Assembly: GCF_003073045.1 (NCBI RefSeq)
Contig: NC_037601.1
Location: 5,053,872-5,117,871 of the forward strand
Length of the DNA: 64,000 bases
From: Pomacea canaliculata
Lineage: Eukaryota > Mollusca > Gastropoda > Architaenioglossa > Ampullariidae
Reading direction: 5' to 3'
Shown here: piece by piece, positions 36,501-49,500 of the stretch
Position numbering within the stretch: the first letter of the stretch is position 1
Layout of the letters: every line of letters starts with the position of its first letter
Position numbers and translations under genes: made by a program
Notes under the pieces: generated by a model
What the model saw: the letters and a program-made list of their open reading frames with translations, nothing else
What the model was told of the DNA's origin: nothing
Databases searched by the model: none

Positions 36501-39500
36501 GGAAGGCATGTTCAAGGCAAAACTGACATACAAGAATGTCTCTACACTGCAAGATGTGTATGTCGTAAAAACACTTGAAGAACCATTGCTAGGTCGACCA
36601 GCCATTACAGCTTTGAAGTTGATTGAGAGAATCAACACAGTTATAGAAGACCACGAAAAACAGTACAAGGAAGAATTCCCAAAACTTTTCAGAGGACTAG
36701 GAAGTCTACAAGATCCTTACAAGATTCGTCTGAAAGAACAAGCTGTTCCATATGCAGTAGCAGCTCCAAGACGCTTACCTTTGCCCTTGAAACAGAAAGT
36801 CAAGGCAGAATTGGATCAACTTGAAGAACAGGGAGTGATTCGCACAGTCACCAAGCCCAGTGATTGGTGCGCCCCAATAGTAGTGGTGCCAAGAGCGACG
36901 AGAGAGTCAGAATCTGCGTCGATCTGAGCAAACTAAATGAAGCAGTTCGCAGAGAGAACTACCCGTTACCGTCAACAGATGAACTGTTAGCCCAGCTGTC
37001 AGGAGCAAAAATGTTCACAAAGCTTGATTGCAAAAAGGGTTTCCATCAACTTCCACTGGATGAAGGAAGTCAGGAGTTAACAACCTTCATTACACCTTTT
37101 GGAAGGTACTGTTATACACGCTTACCCTTCGGGATAAGTTCAGGGCCAGAAGTATTTCAACGACGAATGTCTCAACTTCTGGCGAACCATGAAAATGTGA
37201 TTTGTGACATTGACGACTTGCTCATTTTCGGTAAGAACAAGCAAGAACATGATCGTTACTTGAAGAAAGTGATGTCGACGCTTCAAGAAGCGGGCATTAC
37301 CCTGAACGACGAGAAGTGCCAGTTTGCCAAAGAGAAGATATCCTTTCTCGGGCACATCATCTCGAAAGATGGGATCGCCATCGACCCAGAGAAACTGTCT
37401 GCTGTGAAGAATTTTCCCAAGCCAGAGAACATTTTCTGATCTCAGAAGATTGTTAGGAATGGTTAACCACGTTGCGAAGTTTGCAGGCCCTAACTCGCAA
37501 ACGACAGCAAACCGCTACGTGACCTGCTCAAGAAAAACATAGAGTGGTGTTGGGACACTGCTCAAGAAACCTCGTTTGAGAAGATTAAGAAACAGCTGAC
37601 TGAAGCGCCAGTGTTGGCACACTATGGTACTGACAAAACGACCGTCGTCTCAACAGATGCTTCATCTTTCGGTCTCGGTGCAGTATTACTTCAGAAACAG
37701 TCAGATGGTCACCTCAAGCCAGTTTTCTACGCATCAAGAAGTATGACGGAAACTGAGCGCAGGTACGCGCAAGTTGAGCGTGAAGCACTCGCAGTGACTT
37801 GGGCGTGTGAAAAGTTCTGTGACTACATCACAGGACTTCGTGATCTGACAATCGAAACTGACCACAAGCCATTATTGGCTCTACTGAAAACAAAGAACCT
37901 TGAAGATCTACCTCCGAGAATTCAGAGATTCCGGATGCGCCTGATGAGGTTCAAGTACAACATTGTCTACACAAAAGGCAAGAATCTCGTGACTGCTGAC
38001 ACACTCTCACGAGCCCCAGCAAGAAACACTCCGACAGATGAGAGAAGTGAAGAAGAAGAGATCTTCATCAAGCAAGTGATTCAGAGCTTGCCAGCCAGTG
38101 AAAAACGCATCGAAGAAATCAAGAATGAGACTGCAAGAGATACTGTTTGTAAGACAGTGCTGTATTATCTCCACAATGGATGGCCACGTTCTAGTCCAGA
38201 ACATGAAGAACTGAAAGCGTTTTGGACAGTACGTTCAGAAGTCACAGAACATGATGGACTTCTTCTCTACAGATCAAGACTGATCATCCCTGAAGTACTG
38301 AGAACAGACATTCTCCACAGACTTCACATTGGACATCAAGGCATCGTAAAATGTCGTGCCTTGGCCAGAGAGAGCGTTTGGTGGCCAAAGCTTTCTCAGC
38401 AGATAGAGTCCATGGTACAGAGGTGCACAATTTGCATCAAGGAGAGGCCAATTCCTCCTGAGCCACTCATTCCCTCTGTCACACCAGCATTCCCTTGGCA
38501 GAAAGTTGGCATGGACATCTTTGAACTGAAAAAAGAACAGTACTTACTGGTGGTGGACTATTATTCACGTTATATTGAGTTGGCACACCTAAAGAATACT
38601 TCGGCGGAAACAGTCATCAACCATGTTAAGAGCATATTTTCCCGCCATGGAATTCCACAAATTGTCATCTCAGACAACGGCCCGCAGTTCTCCAGCAAGC
38701 AGTTCCAAACGTTCGCTCAACAGTACGAGTTCACTCACACAACAAGCAGCCGTACTATCCACAAGCGAATGGCGAAGCCGAACGCGCCGTTCAAACTGTG
38801 AAATCAATCCTGAAGAAGGCAGATGATCCTTATTTAGCGATTCTCACATATCGCGCTACGCCACTTCAGCAAGGTCTCAGTCCAGCAGAACTGTTGTTCG
38901 GGAGAAGACTACGCACCATGGTCCCCACAATACCATCTCAGTTTTCCGAGAAAAAGGAAAAAGAAAGGAAGGACTTTCATAAGAAGGACGAGATGCAGAA
39001 GTTGAAACATAAACAGAACTTCGACAGAGCACACCGTGCCAGACAAGCCGCTGAGTTGGAACCAGGTCAGCCAGTTTGGGTGAAGCCAACCCAGACACCA
39101 GGGACAATCATCAAGTCTCTGCCCAACAGGTCATATGAGGTAGAGACTCCCTACGGTCGCCAGCGACGCAACCGCCATCTCTTGATTCCCAGAGATCTCA
39201 ATCCCGAGAATCCCAGACCTATCCCAAAGACTCTGTCGTCCCTCATTCCAACAAACCCAAAGTCCGAAGAGGATCCCGACCCCTTGTCTGGTCTACACTC
39301 AGATGATCCAGACGTTACTGTTGACAATCCAGAGCCATGTCCAGGAGCCGCAGCCAGGAAGTTGCCAGCGTCCAAAGTCATCGCTCCTCCAGACCAGCCT
39401 GTCAAGACGACCAAGAGTGGTCGCACCATCAAGATCCCACAGAGACTTGACTTGTAAATGATTGACTCGAAGCAAACGCACATAGACTTGAATAGGAAAT

Positions 39501-42500
39501 TCAAGAATATTAAAATTAATGTTAATTAAGTTATATTGAAACAATGTCCATTTTAAAGAAAGGGAGATGTGACATAAGGCAAGTGTTGGCCTTATTCCCA
39601 AAATGAACAATACGTAAAAGGTTTAGTTCCGGTTAAGAGATTCAAATATACTTGGGCGGGAGCCGACATGAAGCTGTCTCTTGTGTGTTTTCTAACTGGA
39701 CAGTTTAATGAGTGCCACCTCTAATACCCACAAACCAATAACACAACAAGGTTGACCATCATTTTAACACCAAAAATTCTTTTCAGTCTGTTTTTGGTAA
39801 AAATACTCCCACATTTCTGTCTTTGACCAATACATGTGGTACATTAGCATTTCACTTGCTTTTAAATACATAAGCTACTCTGAAAATTTACCAAACAGCA
39901 TCCAACAAAAACCATTTGGGAGGCAACACAACTGAGACTTAGGGGATAGTTCTACTGAGAAGCATGAACTTTTTCAGTCTTTCATTAAAGCGTTCTACAT
40001 GAATTCTTGCCTTGGCTACCCTCCTTGTATCCATCTCCTCTTCTGCAGACAGGCTAGCTCGCTTACCTAGAAACGCAGGGATTTTTATAGTAGCCTGTCT
40101 TGACAAAAGCAAATCCTGCACTTTAAACCCTTTGTCCACAAGCAAAACATCTCCTGGTTCAATGTGTTGTAGAATGCCACATTTCTCAAATATATCAACA
40201 TCACTAACACTTCCCTCATACAGATCTGAGACAAAACATGCAGCACCTTTAGGGGTGACTGCAATCAGTCCTTTCATTGTGGTGTGGTGCTTGTAAGAGG
40301 AATACACATTGCCTTGCTGCCCATAATCCCTGGGTGTTTGACAAAAGAATTCTGTGCAGTCTACAGAGCATCTGACATTTTTAAACTGTCTAAACACTCT
40401 TGGCAAAGATGTTTTAACTATATCTTTTGTTGGGAACATAGGGACATTCATAGACTTGAAGTGTAGGAACAGAAACTGAATCCATGTGATAAAAATTTTG
40501 CTTACTAACGATTTAGATGTGTCAAACATGTAGGCAATCATTTTCAGTGAAAGTCCTCTTCGCAGTCTCAGAAGTGTAATGAAAAGTCCTCTTTTGGGGT
40601 AAAACGCCTAGATGGACCAGTTTTCTTCTCATTTGTCCCACTGGTTTCTCTGGTATTTCCCTTGGAGTCCCAGTATTGAAGGTTGTATTTTGCTGGACCA
40701 AGAAATGTGTACAAAACGTCAAACTGCTCTGGAAATAGTCCAACTAAAAACTTTGTATTCTTCCTGTCTTTCAAAACAAAGCTTGGGTCCATCCTGTTGG
40801 TAACTTCAGGTTCACTTCGATCATTTTTCACTGCAGCAGCGTTTCTCATGATCATAGTTTCGATTTTAGCTGCAAGCATGTACTGATCATAAGATGTTTG
40901 TGTAGCTTTGTGGTTTGGGCTAGCCGACATACATTCAGCAGATGCACTCTCAGCCACGGCTTCGCCTGTGTCTTCAAATGTTATGTTGTCACTTTGTTCT
41001 GTGGATTCTGGAAATGATGAGTTTTCTTTGCGAAGCTTTTTTCTCCTACGTTCACGTTGACAATGTGCAGTTTGGTCGCCACGTTGCGCTGGAGCCTTCC
41101 TGTTACGTCTCTGTCGCTTTTGTGTTTCCTCGTCTGTAAGCGTCGCTAATATTGGTTCGTCGCTCTCAGATGTTGGGCCTTTTCCACCAAGAAAATGCAG
41201 AGAGCAGATATATGTGTTCCTGGTTATTTTCTCCACATTTTGGAAATCAGATCGCCCACATAAAAACTGCCAGCGCTTTGCTTTCTCAGTCTTTAACTTG
41301 GCCTGTTCTCTTTCCCACTGGGTCATTTTGTCACTGGTCTTACCAGGCTTTGGAAATGGAATAAAAAACGTCCCCTCCGGTAATCGCTCTGGATATCTGG
41401 AGTCCGATTTACATAAACCCCAACAGCAGTGCTTGGTTCCTCCAGTTTTCAGCATTGTTTCAGAGATTAATAGCAAAAATGTCGCTTTTCGTCAGTCGCC
41501 GTAGCGTAGAATAAACAGAACAACGTGCAGCGTTTGTCCGGGAAGCAATCCCATGAAGCTCTGCTGCGTGACGTCACAATCTATTTTTAGTAACCCGAGA
41601 CAACGCTATTGCCGTGTCCCTTTGGGAAGTGAAGCGATCCTGTCGTTGGTTTCCCCACGGCAAGTTTTTCTACTGTCCATGTTCTTTGTTGGTAAGCGTC
41701 TGGGTTGATCTTGGCGCTCCAGTCAACGGTAACTAGTTTAAAACGTCCTCGGTGCTGTCCTTGCGACCTTTTCTAGCTGATCTTAGAACTGTCCATCCCT
41801 TTCGTTTTCTTTCTATACTGAGAAAAATTGTAATTTGTTTGTTGTCCAGTTTTTTTAATTTATTTAACCTTGAGTTGTTTTTTTATTCACGACATCCTTA
41901 ATCAACCTTCATATCAAAGTTGTCCGTGAGCCCCTCACAGTCTGAAGGAAAGATCAGTTCATCAGTTCCAGTCTGTCATTTTTTTTTTTTTATTTTAAAT
42001 GTTACAGACCAGTCCTCTTTTGTGGTCGTGAATCTCGGTTATAACTCACCAGGTCAGAATGTTCCTAACAGCAGTGGTGAAATATTCACAACACCTCAGC
42101 AAACAGGAATGCAAGTGCTTCAGCAAATGACAGGTGGCCCGACAGTTGTGGTGAGCTTCTTAATTTTTACTAGTATTTGTACTTCAAACTTAAATGTTAT
42201 GTCAGTTCTTACCTATATTTCCCAATTCCATATATATATATATATCAGGGCTTCTGCTAAGGCTAAATTCTTTGGGGTCCCAGGGATCCCTTCTTCAGAT
42301 TTTTAAGGGGTCCCTGTTCTTCGCCCAAATTTGAAGGGGACCCCATTGAGGAAAACTGAAGGGGTCCTCCGAACTTTTAATGCGTACTGTACGCAATTTT
42401 TTGCGTAAGCAGAAGCCCTGTTATATAATATTTATATGCATATATAAAGATTTATGCCACAATACTTCTGGGTTTAAGACAGAGATATAAGTGATTTTAA

Positions 42501-43653
42501 GCAATAGTTGTCTGCATGTTATTTTATTGTGTAATTTTCACAGCTATTTTAGCTTTGTCTACACTGATAAATACAAACGTAGAAATGTAATATATCCCCT
42601 TTGAAGTCACTGTTAAGAAATTAATCGTAAAATAACCTTAAAGGGAGAAAGAGAAAACAACATCAAGAAAATCACTAACGGCTTAGGAAAGTAGTTTCCC
42701 CTGTGAATTAAAATAATTACGTTAAATGTTGTTAACGTCCTTGTTTTTACCTGTTCATAAAAAGATCTCTTTGATCGCAGTACTTCGTATCCAGTCTCTC
42801 TGCCTCGTACAAACTAATTGTAATTGTGTAGGTGACCCACCCAGAGGTGAATGTACCCGAGACTCTGGCTCAGCGTGCTCTCATCATGTCCGTGCTCAGC
42901 TCCATCTTCTGTTGTTTCGTGTGCGGCATCACGGGTATTCTCGTGTCCTGGAGGGTAAGACTGGAGAAACAACATCTCATTTTTCTTCTAGCTCTGATGT
43001 AATTGTATTCTTTTTTAAACCATTGTCGTTATACTGTTATTGATGTACTGTATTTATGCAAAGATCATTGCTGTCAGGGACGTGGTGGATTTAATATTAG
43101 AGAAAAGCTAGTATCTACCATTAGCCAGGGTTATCACTTTACAAAGAAAATAGTACCTTCAAGACAGTTTGCTTTCATACACAGATACAAGGACGTTAAG
43201 AAGGACAGTATAAGATCAGTACATTGTTGTTATGACAACTTACTGAATACTGACGGACTACTATCGTTCAGCTTTCTACTATTCTTCACTCAGTATGTAT
43301 TAGAGTGACATTTCTTATAAATGAACGGAAATAGGGGAATTTGATAGTCATGTTTCCTTCAATAACTGTAGCAATTTGTTTAAACTCATCCACTAGGATT
43401 ATAGATATTGCTTTTATTCATATTCAGAAAGCAAAGTCTTCACTCTCTTCTCCAGCCAAGGGAAGAGTTTATTTTTAAGTATATTTTCTAATGCCCATAT
43501 CTGTCTACACAGGCTCGTCTGTACGTCCTGGAAAATAAATTGGAGCACGCTCGCCATTCCTTTAAAATCGTTTGGATTCTCTTTGCTTTCGCCATCTTCT
43601 TCGGCATCATCACCTGGTTGGTGGTCGGGTTACGCTTTAGTTTCTTTTTGTGA
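33555..43653 (+). CDS. Array gene 7: CD225/dispanin-like membrane protein with an 8.4 kb intron 1 (149 aa, clade C)
   Basis: Exons 33555-33597, 42008-42150, 42832-42954 and 43513-43653 join in frame, phases 1-0-0. The leader is MAVAGFQQMSTDPR, with Phe replacing the Tyr of YQQM. The exon 2 acceptor has moved: the ancestral position (before VT-D-Q) no longer has AG, and the next AG, six bases on, keeps the frame and drops two residues. Exon 3 is intact (FCCFVCG) but the preceding segment has several charged changes (THPEVNVPETLAQR). Exon 4 keeps LEHARHS and helix 2, then stops at TGA 43651-43653. The NNNGCYYR tail is still readable just after it in another frame, so a small indel cut the tail. 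Intron 1 holds nested transposons, so expression of this copy is in doubt. Confidence 0.7.
35158..35338 (+). repeat. 5' LTR of the Ty3/Gypsy element
   Basis: 181 bp, starts TGTGACATAAGG and ends ACACAACA. Identical to the 3' LTR as far as I can read. A TATA-like stretch is not obvious. Confidence 0.93.
35339..35354 (+). other. Primer-binding site of the LTR element
   Basis: TGGTGTCAGAAGTG directly after the LTR is complementary to the 3' end expected of a tRNA-Leu, as in Steamer and related elements. The tRNA identity is from memory of the family. Confidence 0.6.
39568..39748 (+). repeat. 3' LTR of the Ty3/Gypsy element
   Basis: 181 bp, preceded by the purine-rich tract AAAGAAAGGGAGA that serves as polypurine tract. 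Followed by the second AGGTT. Confidence 0.93.
39939..41476 (-). CDS. THAP zinc finger plus DDE_4 transposase, one frameshift
   Basis: Two overlapping minus-strand frames. The upstream one (41476-40568; a better start may be the Met at 41455) begins KHCCWGLCKSD, then FIPFPKP, W-x2-LC and YICSLHF. That is the C2CH plan of a THAP DNA-binding domain in the first 100 residues, followed by a long basic linker. The downstream one (40541-39939) holds VDCTEFFCQTPRDYG, KHHTTMKGLIAVTP, PGDVLLVDKGF and HVERFNERLKKF, giving the D, D and E of the DDE_Tnp_4 fold. The frames separate near 40,570-40,590, where one T seems to be missing from a TTT run in the codons after KED. Cut-and-paste transposase; this copy is recently broken. 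Confidence 0.75.
42246..42420. mobile_element. hAT-like MITE, 175 bp, in intron 2 of gene 7
   Basis: Inverted ends CAGGGCTTCTGCT (13 bp perfect, then partly matching). No coding capacity. The CAGGG start and small size fit a non-autonomous hAT element. The flanks are TA-rich on both sides, so an 8-bp target-site repeat cannot be told from the background. Confidence 0.75.
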
Positions 43654-43659
43654 TTTTAA

Positions 43660-46400
43660 TGCTGCAACAACAATGGATGCTACTATCGAAGTTAACCCTA
43701 AGTGATGAGAAAGAGGTTTTATGTGTCCTCTAGATGAAAGTCCTGCAGACACGACCTTTTCTCGTTCACTTCCCAGACATCTTACACTTCAAGTGAACAT
43801 TCACTTGACTCCTTGGTCATGTTGCACTAACAAGACATTTCCCGCGATATCACTTGTATATTTATAAATTTACAAACTCCATACAGTAATAAGGTTATCG
43901 GACGTGTCGCCCTAAACATTTTTACTTTTATCTAAAGTGTCAAAGGGCACGAGTGTCCTTAAAAGAGAAGAGGACGGTCTAGAAAGGAGCGATCTTGGGA
44001 TGCCGAAATCAAGTTTGAGATAACAGATTTTGATACTTTGACTTACAATACTTAAGGTTCGGATGCATTTTTGATGAAAAAGTGAAGTGTCTTGATGTTA
44101 AGTTACATTTTTCACACCTATCCTCATCGAAGTTACCCATAAATTGATTAAAGTGTTCTAGAATGGCATTTTGTAAACATGGCGTGCTCATTTTGTAATC
44201 ATAATCACACATAAATAATCAACAATTATAAGTATTGGCTTGTTGATATAAGCATAATTTTGGCTGTAATTGCCTTTAAAGAAGAAATTTCCTTTTGTCC
44301 AGAGGGTCCCCTCTTTGACCACAATATATATCCAAAAGTATCAAAATGAGCACTTTGAAAATGTACAGAATATTGTGTACTTTAGAAAGATACTAAAATT
44401 CATTGATCTGCGATTCTGTGTAGTCTTGAGTTATTTTCAAAAAAATAAAACATTAAAAACATCATTGACCAAGGTCAAAATGTTCATTGTGATTTTCATA
44501 GTTTCATTAGATGCAAAGTTTATCGCGACATTAATATTAAATGTCAAGCTTATCGTTTAGAGTTATCGAGGTTAAGTGTATGTATTTAACTCCGACTCAT
44601 GTTATGTCGGATACCACGAACTGTGAGCACGTGCTCTCGGGTATGGACGGACTCGCCCTGTGTTCCATTTCCTTCTGTTCGCTTCCTTTGATTTGTTTTC
44701 AAACGGTAACGCTTTTTTTAACTGCTATCATCACTCTAGGACTGTGGCACCTGATGACATGTCATCCGTGTATATCTGGTTAATAACTCGACAGTGTTTA
44801 TGTCGAGCAGGAGATCGTTATGATTCAGTTGTTTTCCCTGTTCGCATGTAAGGATGCGTCATACAACGCTTCGCTCAGGGCATTAATGAATGACTACACA
44901 AGGGAGGGAACTATCGGAATCGTAAGGAATTGTTCCACTATAGATTACTTCCCTTTAAAAGCTGAAAACGTCGATCGGTTACTTTGTTATGTTTGAAAGT
45001 GGGCAAAGATTCAGTCGATAAAGTGCCATGTTTGCGCTGCTGGTTACTCTACCTTATATGGATTTGTACTCAACCAACCAAAAATAAGATAAAAAAAAAA
45101 GCGGTAGGAAATATTTAAATTCTAATGAATATTCTTATAAAATATATGTTTGTTTGACACTAACCGTTTGTATTTAATGTGTAAATAATAATTTTGTTGA
45201 AAAAATGTCTGAAATACTTTTCTGTTCTCGCTTCTCTGTCCCATTCAGTTACAATCTTTCATTATTAAAACTACGTAAATGTTCTAAAATGTTCTTTAAA
45301 ACGGTGTATCACAAATGGTTTTCTTTGTTGTAGGTTAATTTACATAAATATTCAAAATACCGGTCGAAATTTCAGTTGTGGGCTTTTGCCTTCTCTGCGT
45401 ATATTTTGTATATGTAAAACTATCTTACTCCACTTACTCGACAAATACCAATGTAACACACCTACACTCGTAGACATCTCTAATCTCACTATCTTGTATA
45501 CTCTTAAAGAATGACCCTTTCCACATACACATGGAAATACGTGCGCGCGCGGACACACACACTCTTTTTCTCTCTCTCTTTCACATACTACCCATCCATT
45601 TTAGATTCACGGTTGAATGCATGTGTAAACAACATTTGCAAGCAAGCATATATGCATGCATGGATACCCCTCGTACACATGCACTACCCATGTCACCCAT
45701 TGCCTTCAAATAGAAATTAAACTTTGAGTCCCAACACACCACAGAGTTCATGGAAGTTACTGCGGTGGCAAAGAAACTGTGGCGGTGTCCCACAAAAAAG
45801 GATCACTGGGTGGGTGAAATGTCAGCCACAATCTCTCCTTGTAGAAAGCTGGCTTCAAACACAAATTAAGTTTCGCTTCGTGATCTCCTACTGAGTACAT
45901 TTGGTGTGTAATATTTTAGTTCGGGATATTTTACATAAATAATTTAGCCCCGCCATTCCTTCCGGATGCTACGAACTGTCACCAAAGTGCTAAGCCGGGG
46001 GGCTTCAGCCGGTGTAGTGTATGATTTTACCCCCCAATAGAAATATTATTGCCACACTATGTACCTCTGCATATACCGTCTAAAACCACTTTAACATATT
46101 ACAGGAGACAGTACATTGTATCCAAACACGTATATGTACATCTTATTTTGCAAAAAAAGCATCAACGTTGTCCATAGTCATCCCATTTTAGTGTGGAAGG
46201 TATAACAAGAGGGTATAACCGCCAAAAATATACAGTTATAAATAGACTGTTTCTGCATCACCCGAGGCAGAGAAATAATAATAACAATATTTCTGAACAG
46301 AGTACATTTATATCTACTAATAATTCTGCATGACGCATTTAATGGAGCTATAGGAGGTGGCCTGCATAAAACTTTCTCATGTGTAGATGTTATAAAACAT
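43660..46400. other. Intergenic between genes 7 and 8
   Basis: 44,280-44,480 is an inverted-orientation copy of a repeat also at 58,395-58,590 and 62,990-63,185. From about 45,590 to 46,060 the sequence is duplicated upstream of gene 9 (52,915-53,610), so the clade D unit includes about 1 kb of upstream DNA. No gene is recognised; the minus-strand frame at 44,009-44,212 has no known relative. Confidence 0.45.
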
Positions 46401-46404
46401 GTTT

Positions 46405-46535
46405 TAAGGGAGTCAAGATAAAGGGGGCAAAACAACAGTTCGTCACACCGGCTGAATTCATTAACGCCCTCCCGTTGTCCTCCAGGTGCAGGCAGACCTT
46501 ACAACAGAAACCTTTTGCCACCAGACGACAACACC
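46405..46535 (+). promoter_or_regulatory. Promoter block of array gene 8
   Basis: AAGGGAGTCAAGATAAAGGG (about 46,406-46,425), then ACACCGGC at 46445-46452, 91 bp before the ATG. The GAGTCAAGATAAA block is shared with genes 9 and 10 and replaces the TACAAATAAGAGGGAGG block of clades B and C. TATAAAACA at 46391 could act as a TATA box. Confidence 0.55.
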
Positions 46536-49500
46536 ATGGCTAGCGCTGCACCTCCTGGGTATCAGCAGATGTCGACACCCTCTACAGGTGACAAAAGCTT
46601 CTTATATTTTCCGTCTCATTTGCAAATATATATATATCTTGGACTGATGTGTTTAAAACGATTTTGGTACAAAACTGGTTTTTTAGAGGTTCGCCATATT
46701 GTATTTCTTACCTTAATGAGTTTTGTGATACGAATTGATTCCCTTAAATGGAATTCGTTATTTCTTGGCAATTTTCTTGTTAATTATACGAAATGAGAGA
46801 AATCTAAGCCGAAACGGGATATAGTAACGACAATTCCATCATTATCCTGATCATTAGAGTCACACATGAAAAGAGCCCCCACCCTGTCTGCTTCCAGGAA
46901 AACTTTCTTTCTCTTTCTCATGTTTACTTTCTTTTTCTCTCCATTTTCTTTTTCTCGAAACAGATTCTCCTCCTTTGGATATTTGTGGTTTCTCTTTCGT
47001 TTTAAAATGTTTACATGGTTGCCATGGCTACACTCTTGAACTCCGCTGTACATTTATTAGCAAATCGAAAGTAGCTTGTGAGAATCTTTAAAGCAGAATG
47101 TAGTATTTAATCATTAGTACTTTTATTCACACTGCCCAAAAAATTAGTCATAAAAAATATACGTTAGGATTTGTTTCAAGCATGAAACAAATTCAAATTA
47201 AATTTTACTATTTATCTAACGAACAGAAATATCGACGGACTTTTTCTTCTTCTGCTATGCACCTTCCCTTGGAGCGAATCAGACACCTTCCATTCTCTTT
47301 TCCCTTATACTGATAAACTAATTTTTGCTCCTTTCAGCTTCATTAATCTCCTCTTCATTCAGCTTTCCTTTGTCTTCCTAATTTTGTTCCTTTTCATTAT
47401 TCTTTTTCTCACTTGCAATAGCCATTGTTTGTGTTCTGATTTTCATTAGCATCATGACTAGAAAGGTCTGCTCAGATACAACAAGCTGTAATTCCAGCAG
47501 TGGAATATTTCCGATATTATTTATTTTACATGGAAAGGCTGAGTACTCTTCTATAACTTCTCTAATAACATTCTTTATTTGAATTAGATAAAGTTTATCT
47601 TTTAAATGTGGTGAATTTAACAACTTCCATATATTAAATCTCTTATCTTCTTGTTTTTACTTAATGATAGAATGATCAAAGAATGGTCATTTGATATCCT
47701 GGGGTAATATCTGCATCCATAATATGATCTGAAAGTAAAGCTGACATGGTTATGTTAGACCCTATTTTTGTAATGAGAGAATTCAGATAGGAAATAAACC
47801 AACTCTACATAGAACTTTTACCATCAAGCGGTCAAAAATAAATATGATGTTAATTTTAATAGTTGCATAGAGACATATATAAATTTAAATAGAATTAATA
47901 TAGAAAAATTATCTTCTCTTACATTATAGCACAAAAAAACTCTTAGAACAATTCAATCAAGACAGAAAGGTGCCAGACTATACTATGACAGAATGAAAGG
48001 AATGAAAGGGTAAACAAAACTGTTGATTGCCATGTTATAAATAAAGCAATGGTTAATTCATGACACATAGGACTAGAAGATGATGATGTCTGGGACCTTT
48101 GCAGAGGTGAAAAAGAAAATATTCAGCATATATTTTGGAATTGTAAACATGTTAAAGATTTTTGGAGAAACTTAAAAAATTGTATATTAGACAAATATAA
48201 AAGTGATTCATGGATAACTATCAATGAACAGCTTGTTCTATTTGGACCCAGTAAAAATGTTGATACAGATGATGACTTAATTTTAAATAAGATTTGATTT
48301 AATTTTACTGCTTGCACAAAAAAAAAAAAGTCGTCTATCCTTGTAGATTTTTAACAAAGCTACAACACTTTGTTCGAATATTGAAATACAGGTATATAAT
48401 TGAAAAATTAAATTCATGTATAGAAAAAAAAGGAAGAAAAATTTGCAAAACGCTGGATACCCTATAAATAGATTGTTACTTAGACATAAATACTGAATGC
48501 TAAATATGTAAATGATTTTATGATTACTTATAAAATGCATGTCTTGATTGTCACGGAACCGTCCCCGATGTCGCCGGATGCACGCTCGCAATAGCACAAG
48601 CAGCCGCACAAACACACAAACACACAAACACACAAACACACAAACACACAAACACTCGTTCGGCCAGAGACTTTCCAGTCAAACCCCAGCTGAGCGCAGA
48701 CCACACAACACCAATAAAAACAAAATTAACGGTACAAAACAAGAAGTTTATTATACACAAAATAATACTAATAAAATATCTCATACACACCTGCACACCC
48801 ACATTAAAAAGAGTGAAGAAAAAACTTCCATGTGCACAGGTGGGAGATAGGGAAAAAATCCTAAAACTAAGCACAAAAAGGGAGGGTGAGACAGGGGTAC
48901 ACAATACCCGCACCACAAGCACCGATAAGAGATAATGAGAACATTGTTGTGTACAGCCTGCTTGACAGATATACTGTTGTTTTTAGTCTATGTTGTTTCT
49001 TTTATATTTTAAAATATTGCGTTTCATGTTAATGTGAATAAATGTTATTTTAAAAATTTACTGTTTATGTACATTAGTTTGAATTTAAAATGCAAGATGT
49101 CTTGGGGCTTTCTTGTTTCGGAACATCAAGTAAGGTTCTCTGGAGAATGTGAAGACTACATAGCACTATCCCCAGGTAGTCCTGTAAAATGATTTTAGTA
49201 GGTTGTAAATTATAATTCTTGTCTTGAATCCTATTTTTATTCTGTCATGTAAAGAAGATTACGCGTGTTATGTGCTCAACAAAAAATTTTGTCTTTTCGA
49301 TCCTGATGAAAATTCTAGTTTTTCCTCTCACTTTCACCTTTTATTTAATGTTTATTTTGAGAATACATAGCTTAGGGAAAAATTTGCAAATATATATACA
49401 GTCTTAAAGATAGTTCAGCGAGCCACTATATCAAAAGATATGAATTTCAGTGTTTTTATTATTTGAGAACTGTTCATTTTGACAGGCCAGGCTAACTTTG

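Larger units (their letters stand above)
35158..39748 (+). mobile_element. Ty3/Gypsy LTR retrotransposon, Mag/Steamer-like, young
   Basis: A 4.6 kb element bounded by two 181-bp LTRs and a 5-bp target-site repeat, AGGTT (35153-35157 and 39749-39753). In order it holds a primer-binding site, gag with two CCHC knuckles (about 36.1-36.25 kb), aspartic protease (KLDTGADVTVVP), reverse transcriptase with the DD box, RNase H, integrase with a zinc-binding HHCC part and catalytic core, then a polypurine tract. Order and short LTRs fit the Mag lineage, which includes Steamer of bivalves. There is no envelope gene. Both LTRs read identically by eye, so the insertion is recent. The coding part is broken, with about three interruptions. 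Confidence 0.92.
34505..41620 (-). mobile_element. ISL2EU-like DNA transposon with THAP transposase, itself carrying a nested LTR element
   Basis: The two ends share inverted similarity. CAATAGCG and TGACGTCACG lie at 34514-34521 and 34533-34542, and their complements at 41604-41611 and 41567-41576. The motif GGGAATGC or its close relative also sits inside both ends. Without the LTR element (35158-39748) the transposon is about 2.5 kb. The minus strand encodes the transposase. On the plus strand an ATG at 34703 opens a frame reading VVLTEKDVPGAFLVG, which resembles the start of the second (nuclease-type) ORF of ISL2EU elements; the rest of that ORF is missing, so the copy is probably internally deleted. 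The boundaries are approximate; the target-site repeat was not resolved. Confidence 0.5.

Noticed and set aside
36247-39610. Minus-strand open frames within the LTR element
   Set aside because: Shadows of the plus-strand gag-pol coding sequence.
48283-48922. Cys/Val-rich minus-strand frames of about 120 codons
   Set aside because: They cross the CACAAA repeat and have no recognisable domain; the region is intron 1 of gene 8.
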